A DNA stretch of 64,000 nucleotides. Source: Bacteroidota bacterium (GTDB taxonomy: Bacteria > Bacteroidota > Bacteroidia > Bacteroidales > F082). The notes under the pieces were generated by a model that ran no database searches, was not told the origin of the DNA, and saw only the letters and a list, made by a program, of their open reading frames with translations. How positions within the stretch are numbered: the first letter of the stretch is position 1; every line of letters begins with the position of its first letter. Positions 8,322 to 18,300 of the stretch are shown one piece after another. The DNA is taken from positions 434,001 to 498,000 of the forward strand of contig WOUZ01000001.1 of NCBI GenBank assembly GCA_009773165.1, in the 5' to 3' direction. Both the position numbers and the translations under genes were made by a program.

Positions 8322-8859
8322 TTCATTGGAAGATTTTATTCGGAGCAACAAGGAGGCTTTTGATGAGCTTGAACCCGACCCGCGGCTGTGGGAAGGCATT
8401 CAATCATCGCTTAAGCAGCCGTCGAAAAAAATTATGCTGCCATTCTTACTCAAAATCAGCACCGTTGCTGCCATCTTTATCGCAGGTTACTTTTTCAGTA
8501 TGCTTGTAAACACACGTCCTGATGCAGCGCCGGTTGCACAAGCCCCTTCTGAATCTATTCGTGTTTTAAACGAAGCTAAAGCTTATTACACACAACAAAT
8601 CGACGAACGTTCGCAGCTGGTGTTTCAGTTAGCTTCCGACAAGCCTGAGCTCACCGAGGACTTAAAACATGAATTTGAAGCGTTGGATGCCTTGTATATC
8701 AGCCTGGAAAAAGACCTGGGTGATGAGGTGGCTACCGAAACGGTGGTTGAGGCAATGATACAACACTATCGAATCAAACTGGAATTACTTGAAGATATGC
8801 TCATGCAGTTGCAAGCTGCTTCGGGCGATAAAGAAAAGGAGGCAAGTCATGTATTATAA
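8311..8859 (+). CDS. Membrane-anchored protein, probable anti-sigma factor
   Basis: A 182-residue protein with a cytoplasmic N-terminus of ~40 residues (LEDFIRSNKEAFDELEPDPRLWEGI), one membrane helix at about 41-66, and a mostly helical C-terminal part with coiled-coil character (EALDALYISLEKDLGDEV, HYRIKLELLEDMLMQLQ). It overlaps the sigma gene by 11 bases. Membrane topology, size and position are those of anti-sigma factors that hold an ECF factor at the membrane until an envelope signal releases it. No zinc HxxxCxxC motif of the ZAS class is present, so the assignment rests on context. Confidence 0.65.
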   Translation: MKTDSLEDFIRSNKEAFDELEPDPRLWEGIQSSLKQPSKKIMLPFLLKISTVAAIFIAGYFFSMLVNTRPDAAPVAQAPSESIRVLNEAKAYYTQQIDERSQLVFQLASDKPELTEDLKHEFEALDALYISLEKDLGDEVATETVVEAMIQHYRIKLELLEDMLMQLQAASGDKEKEASHVL

Positions 8860-9940
8860 CAAAATGCTATTATGGGCTATAACACTGGTTTTGATTCCCT
8901 TGTGGATGCAGGCCCAGAATATTGAAAAGTCGAAGCATTACGATCGTAGTTTCAAATTACAAAAAACTACCGAAGTGAACATCAGCAATAAATATGGTAA
9001 TATTCACTTCGTGCAGTGGGAAAAAGATTCGGTACGCTTCGTGACCGAAATTAATATCAGGTCGGCAAAGCAGGCTCGTGTTGATAAGCTTTTCAACGAA
9101 ATTGATATTCAATTCAGTCAGACTCCCTATTATGTCAACGCCATTTCGGCTTTTGCCGGCTCAGGAAAATTATGGACCGAGATAAGTGATGTAACAAAGT
9201 CGGTGCTCAGCGCCGGAAACGAAGCCGAAATCAATTACACGGTTTATTTGCCCTCGTGGGCTATTGTGAAAGTGGAGAACCGCTTCGGCAACATTTATAC
9301 CACCGACCATCCTGCTGAAAGCGAGTTCAAGCTCTCCAACGGAACACTGCAAGCCAACAATCTTAAAGGTAAAACCCGCATTACGATTGCTTTTGGCAAT
9401 GCCATCATTCAACAAATAGATGAAGGTGTTGTTGAGCTAAATTATGCCGAACTGGAGCTGATTAGCGCTGATAAACTGCGCCTTACCGGCAAAGCCTCAA
9501 CGATTCATATACAGGAAGCAAGGCATCTGAGCCTCAATAGCCGGCGCGACAAGATTATGATTGACCGCATTGAGTCACTTAGTGGCGAAACGTCATTTTC
9601 GCGTCTTGAACTGGGTCAGCTTCAAAGCGATATGCTGCTGCAGTCGAGTTACGGAAACCTCAATCTCCAGGAAATTCATAAAGATATGCAGCTGCTTCAG
9701 CTCAATGCAAGTTATACTACCATACAGCTTTTTTTGACTAAAGAACAGTCGGCAGGTGTTGAAATTCAATTCAGTAAAAAAGCCAGGCTAACGTATCCTT
9801 CAGCATTGGCTGTGAAAGAACAACAGGATGCTGCCACTGAAAGTGAAATCAGCCTGCTGAGAGGCACTATAGGTTCGGCAAAAGGCAGCAATTTGAAATT
9901 CAATCTCACCGGCGGTGAGCTCAACATCATGCAACGGTAA
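8849..9940 (+). CDS. Exported beta-helix protein, DUF4097/adhesin-like
   Basis: A 363-residue protein with signal peptide MYYNKMLLWAITLVLIPLWMQAQ. The rest is a series of short beta strands with recurring N/G turns (NRFGNIYTTDHPAESEFKLS, ISADKLRLTGKASTIHI, SRLELGQLQSDMLLQSSYGN), the pattern of single-stranded right-handed beta-helix proteins annotated as DUF4097 or putative adhesins. I moved the start from an earlier in-frame codon to ATG 8849, because it has a strong site aaggagg at 8836-8842 and puts the signal peptide at the N-terminus. It overlaps the preceding stop by 11 bases, so it belongs to the sigma operon. Function unknown; possibly an envelope stress sensor or target. Confidence 0.7.
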   Translation: MYYNKMLLWAITLVLIPLWMQAQNIEKSKHYDRSFKLQKTTEVNISNKYGNIHFVQWEKDSVRFVTEINIRSAKQARVDKLFNEIDIQFSQTPYYVNAISAFAGSGKLWTEISDVTKSVLSAGNEAEINYTVYLPSWAIVKVENRFGNIYTTDHPAESEFKLSNGTLQANNLKGKTRITIAFGNAIIQQIDEGVVELNYAELELISADKLRLTGKASTIHIQEARHLSLNSRRDKIMIDRIESLSGETSFSRLELGQLQSDMLLQSSYGNLNLQEIHKDMQLLQLNASYTTIQLFLTKEQSAGVEIQFSKKARLTYPSALAVKEQQDAATESEISLLRGTIGSAKGSNLKFNLTGGELNIMQR

Positions 9941-10052
9941 CAAGGCTTTAAAAAAATATTTTAGTATAAATAAACACCAATGGTGGCGATAGCTATATCC
10001 ACACCTTTGGAAAAAACAAACCCGGAATCATCAAATTTTAATTGTTCATATC

Positions 10053-10790
10053 ATGAAAACTATGACACATCTCAAAAAAGGAATCAGTGCCCTGTTGGCA
10101 CTTGCGCTGATGCTCACGTTCAGCAGCTGCTACAAAGACGGTATTTGCATACGTGGAAACGGTCAGCCGGAAATTGAAATCCGAAGTGTGGGCAACTTCG
10201 ACGAAGTGATCAACAATGGCTCGTTTGAAGTAAGGATCGTTCCTGCCACCTATTACGAAGTTGAAGTTGATGCGGAATCGAACCTGCTTTCTTACATCAG
10301 AACCACTGTCTCAGGTCAGCGACTTTTTATCGAAACAGATGAAAACCGCTGTATCAACAACTCAATGAGTATGATTGTAACCGTTTACACCCCTTATGTT
10401 GATGGCATTGAGCTCAATGGATCAGGCTCTGTATCAGCTGATGATCTTTTTCTTGACGAGCTGAAGCTTCGCCTCAACGGATCAGGAGAAATGACTGTCG
10501 ATGATATCGATGTGCTGCAGATCAACGCTAAAATTTCAGGGTCAGGACGTATCAGCCTCTCCGGTATAGCCGAAACAACTGATTTTTCCATTACCGGATC
10601 GGGAAATATTGAGGCTTTCCAGCTCAATCAGCAACGGTGTTTTGCGACAATATCCGGTTCAGGAAATATGTATGTGAGGGTTTCGAGCCTCCTCGATGCT
10701 ATTATCTCAGGCAGCGGCAACATTTATTACCGCGGAAACCCTGATGTTGTGCAACAAATCTCAGGATCAGGAAGAGTAATCAAACAATAA
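10053..10790 (+). CDS. Lipoprotein with DUF2807 (head GIN) beta-helix domain
   Basis: A 245-residue protein. The N-terminus is a lipoprotein signal with lipobox FSSC at about residue 26, so it would be anchored in the periplasm or outer membrane. The body carries at least eight repeats of a short strand followed by GSG, such as LNGSGSVSADDLFLDELKLR, ISGSGRISLSG and ITGSGNIEAFQ, which is the DUF2807 signature and predicts a right-handed beta-helix. It starts with GNFDEVINNGSFEVRIV, the usual entry to the domain. It follows the DUF4097-like gene by 112 bp and shares its fold class, so this operon exports two related beta-helix proteins. Molecular role unknown. Confidence 0.85.
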   Translation: MKTMTHLKKGISALLALALMLTFSSCYKDGICIRGNGQPEIEIRSVGNFDEVINNGSFEVRIVPATYYEVEVDAESNLLSYIRTTVSGQRLFIETDENRCINNSMSMIVTVYTPYVDGIELNGSGSVSADDLFLDELKLRLNGSGEMTVDDIDVLQINAKISGSGRISLSGIAETTDFSITGSGNIEAFQLNQQRCFATISGSGNMYVRVSSLLDAIISGSGNIYYRGNPDVVQQISGSGRVIKQ

Positions 10791-10801
10791 TACCCATCAT
10801 T

Positions 10802-11302
10802 ATGCGAAAAATTTTAATCCTTTGCTTTATGGCCCTTGGGCTTACCAATTATGCGCAACAGCAGGAATTTGCTGCGGGGGTGCGCGGAGGGCTCAGCAGC
10901 GGGCTCACTTTTCAAAACTTTTACACCCCCGACGAAGACGTGAAGATCCTGCTTAGCTTCAGGGAAGGCGGCATGCAGCTTACCGGACTGATGGAGATAT
11001 ACAAACCTGTGATGCATAGCTATCAGGATCAGTTTTTTATGTATTACGGGGCAGGGGTGCATGCGGGTTATACACGCTACCACCACAACCGCTGGCGCGA
11101 CGACAACAAATACGGTTCATATTATTATCCGCGTACCCGGCCTGTGCTGGGAGCTGATGCCATCATTGGTATTGAATACCGTGTCGAACAGATCCCCATA
11201 ACGGTGGGCTTCGATTACAAACCGTTTTTTGAGTTTTTTGGTCAGCAGTTTTTCAGACTGTCCTTCAGCGATTTTGCATTTACATTAAAATATAATTTCT
11301 AA
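10802..11302 (+). CDS. Exported hypothetical protein, beta-barrel-like
   Basis: A 166-residue protein with signal peptide MRKILILCFMALGLTNYAQQ. Alternating hydrophobic/polar strands, many Tyr and Phe, and a terminal Phe (FAFTLKYNF) fit a small outer-membrane beta-barrel. Glycine-rich strand GVRGGLSSGLTFQNFYTPDE follows the signal. It lies 11 bp after the DUF2807 gene and 12 bp before another beta-barrel-like gene, so it is probably part of the sigma operon. No named family recognised beyond Bacteroidetes outer-membrane beta-barrel-like proteins. Confidence 0.65.
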   Translation: MRKILILCFMALGLTNYAQQQEFAAGVRGGLSSGLTFQNFYTPDEDVKILLSFREGGMQLTGLMEIYKPVMHSYQDQFFMYYGAGVHAGYTRYHHNRWRDDNKYGSYYYPRTRPVLGADAIIGIEYRVEQIPITVGFDYKPFFEFFGQQFFRLSFSDFAFTLKYNF

Positions 11303-11314
11303 AAATACACGCAC

Positions 11315-11941
11315 ATGAAACGTATCTTTTTTATTGCAGCAGCATTAGTGATAAGCCTGAGCATGATGGCTCAGGAAAACAGACAAAACGAATACCGTAC
11401 CGTTTTCGGTAACAGAAATCACGCATCCAACGGAGGTTACGGAGGTTTTTCGATGGGTTTTGGACAAATTGACGGCAAGGACGCCTTTTTTGCAGGTATC
11501 AAAGGTGGCTGGGTTATCGATCACAGCCTGACAATAGGCATGGCTGGCTATGGTTTTATGAACAACTTCGACCTCAACATGAGTCCTGGTACCGTGAGTA
11601 AACATTTAACAGGCGGCTATGGTGGCCTGCTCATCGAGCCGGTGATTGCACCCTTTTCGCCTATCCACCTTACCGTTCCTGTGATCATTGGTGCAGGAGG
11701 AATCGCCCAGGTTGACCAATACTATTATGAAGATTACTACTACGAGCCTGTTGTCAACGATGCAAGCGCCTTCTTTGTCATTCAGCCGGGTCTCGAACTT
11801 GAACTCAACATCGTTCGTTTCATGCGTTTTGCTGCCGGAGCCTCCTACCGTTTCACGTCCGATATCAACATCAGCGGTGTTTCCGACAAAACCATGAATG
11901 GTTTCATGGGTCATTTCACACTGAAATTCGGTAAGTTTTAA
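11315..11941 (+). CDS. Exported hypothetical protein, outer-membrane beta-barrel-like
   Basis: A 208-residue protein with signal peptide MKRIFFIAAALVISLSMMAQ. The body is glycine- and aromatic-rich (GGYGGFSMGFGQIDGKDAFF, KGGWVIDHSLTIGMAGYGF), with a Tyr cluster QYYYEDYYYEP and final strand GHFTLKFGKF ending in Phe, a common beta-barrel end. It is the last gene of the sigma operon and is 12 bp after its neighbour. Likely an outer-membrane protein of the same broad class as the gene before it; function unknown. Confidence 0.65.
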   Translation: MKRIFFIAAALVISLSMMAQENRQNEYRTVFGNRNHASNGGYGGFSMGFGQIDGKDAFFAGIKGGWVIDHSLTIGMAGYGFMNNFDLNMSPGTVSKHLTGGYGGLLIEPVIAPFSPIHLTVPVIIGAGGIAQVDQYYYEDYYYEPVVNDASAFFVIQPGLELELNIVRFMRFAAGASYRFTSDINISGVSDKTMNGFMGHFTLKFGKF

Positions 11942-12048
11942 CAGCATACCCTACCTGATCACGACTTTTTCATGCCGTTAACTGGACGAAGCACGGAGTT
12001 TTTCAAGATTTGCTTACTTTGGCTTCCTCAACACAGAAATTTAACCGC

Positions 12049-13653
12049 ATGAAAAAGTCATTTTTATTTCTCCTACTCTCTGTTTTTGGATTCACTTCGC
12101 TGGTTTACGGACAGTTGCAACCCGGTGATCCACATTTTGGTGAAAGCTGCACCAGTATCATGGTGGGCAAAAAAGCCTCTGCCGATGGCTCTGTCATCAC
12201 CGCACACACCTGCGATGGAAACTACCGTACATGGCTGCGTATTGAACCTGCTGCCGATCATGCCGACAGTGCTGTGCATCAGGTGCTGAAAGGCACATTG
12301 CACACCGAAGCGCATGATGACATGCGAAAAGTAACCATTGCCGGAAGCATCCCTCAGGTGAAACATACGTTTGCTTACCTCAACACGGCCTATCCCAGCC
12401 TCAACGAAAAGCAACTTGGAATAGGCGAAACAACCTTCGTAGGACCTGATACACTCGTGAACAAAAACGCCATGTTCCTTATCGAGGAGCTGCAGCGTCT
12501 GGCTCTTCAGCGTTGCGATAACGCCCGCGATGCCATTCGCCTGATAGGTAGCCTGATAAAAGAATACGGCTATGCCGACTACGGTGAATGCATAACGATT
12601 GCCGATAAAAACGAAGTGTGGCAGATGGAAATTCTGGGCGAAGGCCCCGTTCGCATCGGTGGTGTCTGGGCTGCACAGCGCATCCCCGATGACCATGTAG
12701 GCATCTCGGCCAACATCTCGCGTATCGGTAAGATTGACCGCGACAATAAGGACTATTTCATGGCTTCGGATAATGTGGAAGCTGTGGCTAAAGAATTTGG
12801 TCTTTGGGACGGTCAGGGCGAATTCAGGTTCTGGAAAGCCTATGCCGATCAGGAAAAACCCTATAAAATAAGGGAGTTTTTTGTGCTGAGCACCTTAGCT
12901 CCTTCGCTTGCACTTACAATGGACATGGAAGAGCTGCCATTCTCCGTTAAACCGGAAGAGAAAGTGAGCATGGCCAAACTGACAGAACTTTACAGGGCTA
13001 CCTACGAAGGCACAGCTTACGACATGACCCAAAAGGTGAAATACATCAAGAAGAAATACGATGACAAACGCAACGAAACTGGTGCCGACACCCTTGTGAG
13101 TCCGGTGGCAAACCCATGGCTTTCAACAGATATGCGCAACACCCTCAATTATATTGCTCCCGGAACAATTGATTTTCAGCGTACGGTATCGGTGAGCTGG
13201 TGCTCCTACAGCCACATCACCCAGCTGCGTGGCTGGCTTCCCGACGAGATTGGTGGCGTGAGCTGGTTCTCATTCGATAACCCCGGCGAGAGTCCACGCA
13301 TTCCTATCTATGCCGGTGCTTCGGAATTGCCTGCAGGTTTTGAGTTTTGCGGACAAAAAAGATACCGCGAAGATGCCGCCCTGTGGCAGTATCGCAAAGC
13401 TAATAAATTGGCAACGGTGAGCTGGGGCAAAACAAAAGACATTGTGCTTGTCAATGTGCGTGAGTTTGAGCAGAAAGCCTTCGACGAAATGCCGCTTGCC
13501 GAGAAAAGAGCTGCGCTCTTGCTCAAAGAAGGCAAAAAAGCCGAGGCCTCAAAAGAGCTGAACCGCTTCACGAAAGACTTTGCCGCTGCCACCACCCAAC
13601 GCTGGAAAGAGATGGAGATCAGGTTTTGGGAGATGTTTGGAAGGGGGTTTTGA
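12049..13653 (+). CDS. Secreted dipeptidase, peptidase family C69 (PepD-like)
   Basis: A 534-residue exported Ntn-type hydrolase. After signal peptide MKKSFLFLLLSVFGFTSLVYG comes a short prosegment and then FGESCTSIMVGKKASADGSV; the Cys in GESC is the expected N-terminal nucleophile, exposed by self-cleavage. TAHTCDGN and ECITIADKNEVWQMEILGEGP are further family landmarks. C69 enzymes cut dipeptides and short peptides of broad sequence. I start at ATG 12049 because the earlier in-frame codon is TTG and would bury the signal peptide. A -7-like box (tactttgg, 12015-12022) lies upstream. Bacteroidetes usually have several paralogues for peptide nutrition. Confidence 0.9.
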   Translation: MKKSFLFLLLSVFGFTSLVYGQLQPGDPHFGESCTSIMVGKKASADGSVITAHTCDGNYRTWLRIEPAADHADSAVHQVLKGTLHTEAHDDMRKVTIAGSIPQVKHTFAYLNTAYPSLNEKQLGIGETTFVGPDTLVNKNAMFLIEELQRLALQRCDNARDAIRLIGSLIKEYGYADYGECITIADKNEVWQMEILGEGPVRIGGVWAAQRIPDDHVGISANISRIGKIDRDNKDYFMASDNVEAVAKEFGLWDGQGEFRFWKAYADQEKPYKIREFFVLSTLAPSLALTMDMEELPFSVKPEEKVSMAKLTELYRATYEGTAYDMTQKVKYIKKKYDDKRNETGADTLVSPVANPWLSTDMRNTLNYIAPGTIDFQRTVSVSWCSYSHITQLRGWLPDEIGGVSWFSFDNPGESPRIPIYAGASELPAGFEFCGQKRYREDAALWQYRKANKLATVSWGKTKDIVLVNVREFEQKAFDEMPLAEKRAALLLKEGKKAEASKELNRFTKDFAAATTQRWKEMEIRFWEMFGRGF

Positions 13654-13681
13654 GGATTTTTTTGAGGTTGGTGATGGGTGT

Positions 13682-13954
13682 TGTCGTCAAAATTTGACGG
13701 ATGATCATGACATTAGATGGAAAGAAACCGGTAATGCCCAAAAAACAGGAGTGGAGCCATTTGCATACAGAGATAATGTTGGAAGGCCATATGATTTCTT
13801 TTGGTTTTCTGATTTTTACCCACGCATCCGTAACAATCACCATACAGGCACAGCGTTGGAATTTGCCCGTCATTACCTCGAAGCCCGCTACCCGGATAGT
13901 GAATATGAAGCTTTACGGCGGGTTTACACCTCAATTAATAACCGACATGCATAG
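13682..13954 (+). pseudogene. Orphan coding fragment, unrecognised
   Basis: The 510-bp stretch between the C69 gene and the BRO-N gene has no complete gene. One frame reads like a real protein end: YRDNVGRPYDFFWFSDFYP, then HTGTALEFARHYLEARYPDS, ending NNRHA at TAG 13952. It lacks a convincing start and merges upstream into the end of the C69 gene in another frame. I take it as the 3' end of a truncated gene. The family is not recognised; other nearby debris suggests an eroded mobile or toxin locus. The rest up to 14163 shows nothing further. Confidence 0.35.
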
Positions 13955-14163
13955 GTTGTCAATGACGTCCCAGCTAATGATTCACTCACAGGTTTTAGAA
14001 TAGATAATTTCCTCCGCTTTGTTCAAAAAGTGGAGGCATATATGGACGGCAACACGTGTGCCATTTCAAAAGATGTTAACAAACTACACTGCATACGAAA
14101 GTCTTTCGCAGGGATTTTGTAGATTTGTAAATAAAAGCAAACGGAGGGCATATTTCATTTCAT

Positions 14164-15006
14164 ATGAGCCAAGAATCATCCATCAAGCTGTTTAATGAGC
14201 GTCAGATCCGTACCCATTGGGATGAAGCGCAGGAAAAATGGTATTTTTCCATTGTAGATGTAGTGGGTGTCCTTACTGAAAGTGAGAATCCGAATAATTA
14301 TTGGAAAGTGCTTAAAAGCAGACTCAAGAAGGAAGGCAGCGAGTTGGTTACAAATTGTAACCAACTGAAAATGCAATCCTCTGACGGTAAATATTATAAA
14401 ACTGATGTTGCTGATACTGAACAGCTTTTCAGGTTAATCCAAAGCATTCCTTCACCTAAAGCCGAACCCTTTAAAATGTGGCTTGCCCAAACAGGACGTG
14501 AACGTCTGGATGAAATAGAAGACCCAGAAAGTGGTATTGACCGCCTGATGGAAACATACCTGCGAAAGGGCTATAGCACGGCATGGATCAATCAGCGATT
14601 GAAAAGCATCGAAGTTAGAAAAGAGTTGACGGATGAATGGGAAACCCGTGGTGTCCGCAAAGGTCAGGAGTTTGCCTTTCTAACAGATGAAATTACTAAG
14701 GCATGGAGTGGACATACCACCAGACAATATAAAAAACTGAAAGATTTGAAACAGGAAAACCTTCGTGATCATATGACCAATCTTGAATTGGTGCTCAATA
14801 TGCTTGCCGAAGCAACAACAACTGAGATTTCAAAAGAGAAGAAACCTGAAACATTCGAAGCAAATAAAAGAATAGCGCAACAAGGTGGGACAATAGCAGG
14901 AAATACGAGACGGGAAATTGAAGAAAAAACCGGAAAAAATGTTGTAACAAATCAAAATGCAAAACAAATTGATCAAATTTCAAACAAACGACTTCAAGAT
15001 AAGTAG
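14164..15006 (+). CDS. BRO-N domain protein (Bro/antirepressor-like)
   Basis: A 280-residue protein. The first ~110 residues form a BRO-N domain: KLFNERQIRTHWDEAQEKWY, FSIVDVVGVLTES, YWKVLKSRLKKEG and the later TDVADTEQLFRLIQSIPSPK, in the usual order. BRO-N domains are DNA-binding modules first known from baculoviruses and are common in phages and as stand-alone genes in Bacteroidetes. The C-terminal half is helical and charged, with EITKAWSGHTTRQYKKLKDL and a Lys/Glu/Asn-rich tail. It lies between two eroded fragments, so it may be a passenger of a former mobile element, though no integrase or phage structural gene is near. Confidence 0.8.
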   Translation: MSQESSIKLFNERQIRTHWDEAQEKWYFSIVDVVGVLTESENPNNYWKVLKSRLKKEGSELVTNCNQLKMQSSDGKYYKTDVADTEQLFRLIQSIPSPKAEPFKMWLAQTGRERLDEIEDPESGIDRLMETYLRKGYSTAWINQRLKSIEVRKELTDEWETRGVRKGQEFAFLTDEITKAWSGHTTRQYKKLKDLKQENLRDHMTNLELVLNMLAEATTTEISKEKKPETFEANKRIAQQGGTIAGNTRREIEEKTGKNVVTNQNAKQIDQISNKRLQDK

Positions 15007-15043
15007 CACATTCTCTACTTCCCAAGCGGATTAATACATCGTG

Positions 15044-15382
15044 TACAATGCCTTCGACAAGGTGACTTCCATTACCGAAGGGGATAAATCTTTGCAAATC
15101 ACTTACGGCCCCACCACCGGCAGCGCATCGGGCAGCAATACACCGCATCAGGCAGCACAACATACAAAGTGTACGTAGGGGCTTGCGAATATATTACAAA
15201 AAACGACCAAACCACCATCCACACCTACCTCAACAGGCCGGAAGGTTTGTTTGCCATGGTGGTGAAAGAACCCAACGGAACATCCTATATCCGGTACATC
15301 CACATGGACCGTACTTCGACTTCGCTCAGCACTGGTCTGGGCTCGTGGAATACCAGCAATGCCAATGGAAGAATATCAATTG
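15044..15382 (+). pseudogene. RHS/YD-repeat protein fragment, frameshifted
   Basis: A piece of the C-terminal RHS core is preserved in two frames. From 15044 the sequence reads YNAFDKVTSITEGDKSLQIT, then YGP; after a frame change near 15130 it continues as QQYTASGSTTYKVYVGACEY, then TIHTYLNRPEGLFAMVVKEP and IRYIHMD, then GSWNTSNANG. This order (YNAFDKV, YVG.YE, GLFA, YIHKDHLGSW) is typical of Bacteroidetes RHS repeat-associated core proteins. There is no start, the YIHKD-HLG junction is interrupted by inserted residues, and the reading ends in the 3' end of the ABC permease gene. It is a dead fragment. RHS proteins usually deliver C-terminal toxins. Confidence 0.75.
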
Positions 15383-15385
15383 AGT

Positions 15386-18300
15386 TTATTCATTGCGCAA
15401 AGCTTGCAGCACATTCAACCTCTTGAGCATGATTGAGGTAATCAGGAAGATCCAGAAAAGTCCGTTCAAGATCAATATCACGAAAATTGAAATCAGAAAA
15501 CCAAACGAAACGGTTTGGTTTCCCGAAAGAAAAGTTGGCAGTGTAGCAACCACAGCTGTCAGCGCACCTGCTAAAATCCCTGTCAGAAAAAGTGCGAAGT
15601 ACTCATTGAAATAGAGCTTCAAAATTGTTATATTTTTGAACCCCAATGCGGAAAAAAGAGCCATTTCACTCTTTCTTTCCAAAAGACTTTTTGCAATAAT
15701 TATAGCTAACCCAATGGTACCGAGCAGCATACCAAAAGCACCCATGAGAAAAAATATCCTTAGATAGGTGTTTTCTACTGCATTAAATTCAGCGAGCTTT
15801 TCATCGGTAGCCATCATTTCCCAACCAAAATCCCTGAAAATGGAATTAAGTTCCTTATTCAAATTGGCCTGTGCTGCATCTGATGTTTCAATCAGAAAGA
15901 CATTGGAACCGCCTTTAGAGGGAAAATGTTTTGCAAAATTTCCATCAGAAATGATGACGTTGCCCTGAAAAATTGAATTGGCGAGTCCGCCGATAAGTAA
16001 AAGTTTTACTTCTGAGCCGGATTCGTTCACATAGGTAAGCGTGTCACCAACTTTTTTTCCAAGTCCCCACTGAATCACTGCTTGATCTGCAATTGCAGGC
16101 ACAACATAATTCAGATTTTGGTTCAACGATTGCCAGGGGGCGATTTCATCAACAAGCGGATGTTTCGAAACAAAGGAAAACCGTCCTTCCATTAATTCAG
16201 GATCAACGGCAAGAATGCGCGGATTGGCTACCCTGTTCAAATTAAGGCAACTGGCATCATCGTCATAACTTGAAGGAAATTGAATGAATTTCACTCCATC
16301 AGGAATTGCAAAATCAAGGCGTGTATCGGTATTGCTAAGGTTTCGAAGAAAAGGAACTGTTGATTCGGCCATAAAATCAAAACCCCCGCCGCCGGAATGC
16401 TTCGATGAAACATCAACAGAATTTTTTTTGTTTGCAGCAGTTACAATAATTACGAAGCTCCCCAAACTAAGCAATACTACAATAGTGAAACTTCGGGAAG
16501 GATTTTCTGAAAGATTTTTCCTGCTTAGCTTTTTTAAAGAAAAGATCTCGGATGATCGGTTTTCACGTGCAAAAAGGAAACGATAAGTCATCAAAAGAAA
16601 AGTCGATAAAAGCATGATACCGGTTGTAAACCAGCCAAAAAGAAGGTCGCCGGAAGAAAAAACAGTTAGAAAAAGAATGAGCAGAAGTGATGCGAACATT
16701 AGTATGAAAGAAGTAATCAGCAGGGAATTACTTTTTGAACTTTTAATGGATTTGGCTTCACCGCTTTCGGCTTTTTTATTTGCCTGAACTAATGCTTTGT
16801 TGACGCCAAAATACACCACAATCATTCCAAGAATGATGCTCGTAACCATACCAGCAGTCAAAGTAACCAAGTTGAAGTGAAGGCTTAGAACTTCAGTTCT
16901 TACAATGTCATGCCAGTTTTGGTTCAGTCCGGCCAATATCAGTTTGCTGTAGCCAATTGAAAAAACCACACCTGCAATAGCACCAAAAAGTGTGATTATG
17001 AATGCCTCAGTCAAAATTATTCGTTTGATCAGTGAATTCGAAAAACCCAGAGAAGTATAAAGCCGAATCTGCGACGACCTTCTCTTCAAGCTAAGATTAA
17101 GTAAAAGCACCGTCAGCATGAGACCTGAGATGACAATAAAAACTCCCAATCCTGCGAAAAGCTGACTGAAATCCACACCACCCCTTGCTGCTAAAAGGCC
17201 TTGTTTTCGTACATCATTAACCTGAAATTCAAGTTTGAACGGATTTATCCTCTCCTTGATTAAATCTTTGATTTCTTGTTCATTATATTCCCTGGCAGGG
17301 ATTTGGATACCAGTCAGCATTCCAAAGCGGTTCTGCCATAATGCTTGTCCTGAATTAAGCGAAATATATGCTTTAGGGGTTCCTTTATAAATTTCCCAAT
17401 AATCTTCATCTTTTTGCCGGATGCTTTCCAGCTGTATCGGGATGCCTGTTTCCCAGTCGCGACAATTTCCAGCATCTGATAAACCGGGTAAATGAGGCAT
17501 CAAAAGATGATCGTTGGCTGCATCTTTCATCGAAATGATGCCTTTGACTTTGAAATAGTTTTCCTTTTCGATGAGTGTCCGGAGCGGACCAACCTCATAG
17601 TATTTCATGAGAAGACTGTCTCCCTCCCCTATTTGCAAATCGTATGCTAACCATTCATTTATAATGGTCTCATCCGGTTTTAATTTCCATTTTGAGCTCT
17701 TCAAAGCAGAAACAAATGAGTAGGGCGTTTCTTTATCCTTATGAATCAGGCTGTTTACAAAATACGTGAGAAAGTTTTCTGCTTCCGGAAAAATTGCACC
17801 AATTTCTTTGGACAGGTAATCATCGATAAATACTCTTTGAGAAGTAAGCAAATAACTTCCGGTTTCATTTTTAAAATCGAGTTTGAGATTTGCATCTTCA
17901 AGTTGCCAGGTCTGTCGTACAAACTGTTCTATTTCATCCGGCTTTATTTTTTCACCAGCTTTAACCAACACCAAATTGGCCATGCCTTCCGTTTCCATTG
18001 CACGGTTTAGCCAGTCGATATTTACAAAAATATTGAAGGGTGCTGATTGTGAAGTTTGCAAATTAAAATGACCGAATTGTTCTTTGTCGACAATTGCTTT
18101 AATTTTTATTCTTCTCGCAACTGTTTGGTTATCCTCCGAAACAAATGGCGTATTGGAAGGAATCGGTCCGGTGACTTTCAGGCGTAAAAGTATGAAGTCA
18201 CCTGCTTCAACCATTAATCGGGCAGCAAGATTGTGACTTATAAGCGCTTCGTCCTCAGCGGGAAACATATCGTTTTCGGTTTTTCCTACAAGCCTGTTAA

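Noticed and set aside
14164-15006. BRO-N gene as evidence of a prophage
   Set aside because: No integrase, capsid, portal, terminase or lysis gene is near; stand-alone BRO-N genes are common in Bacteroidetes.
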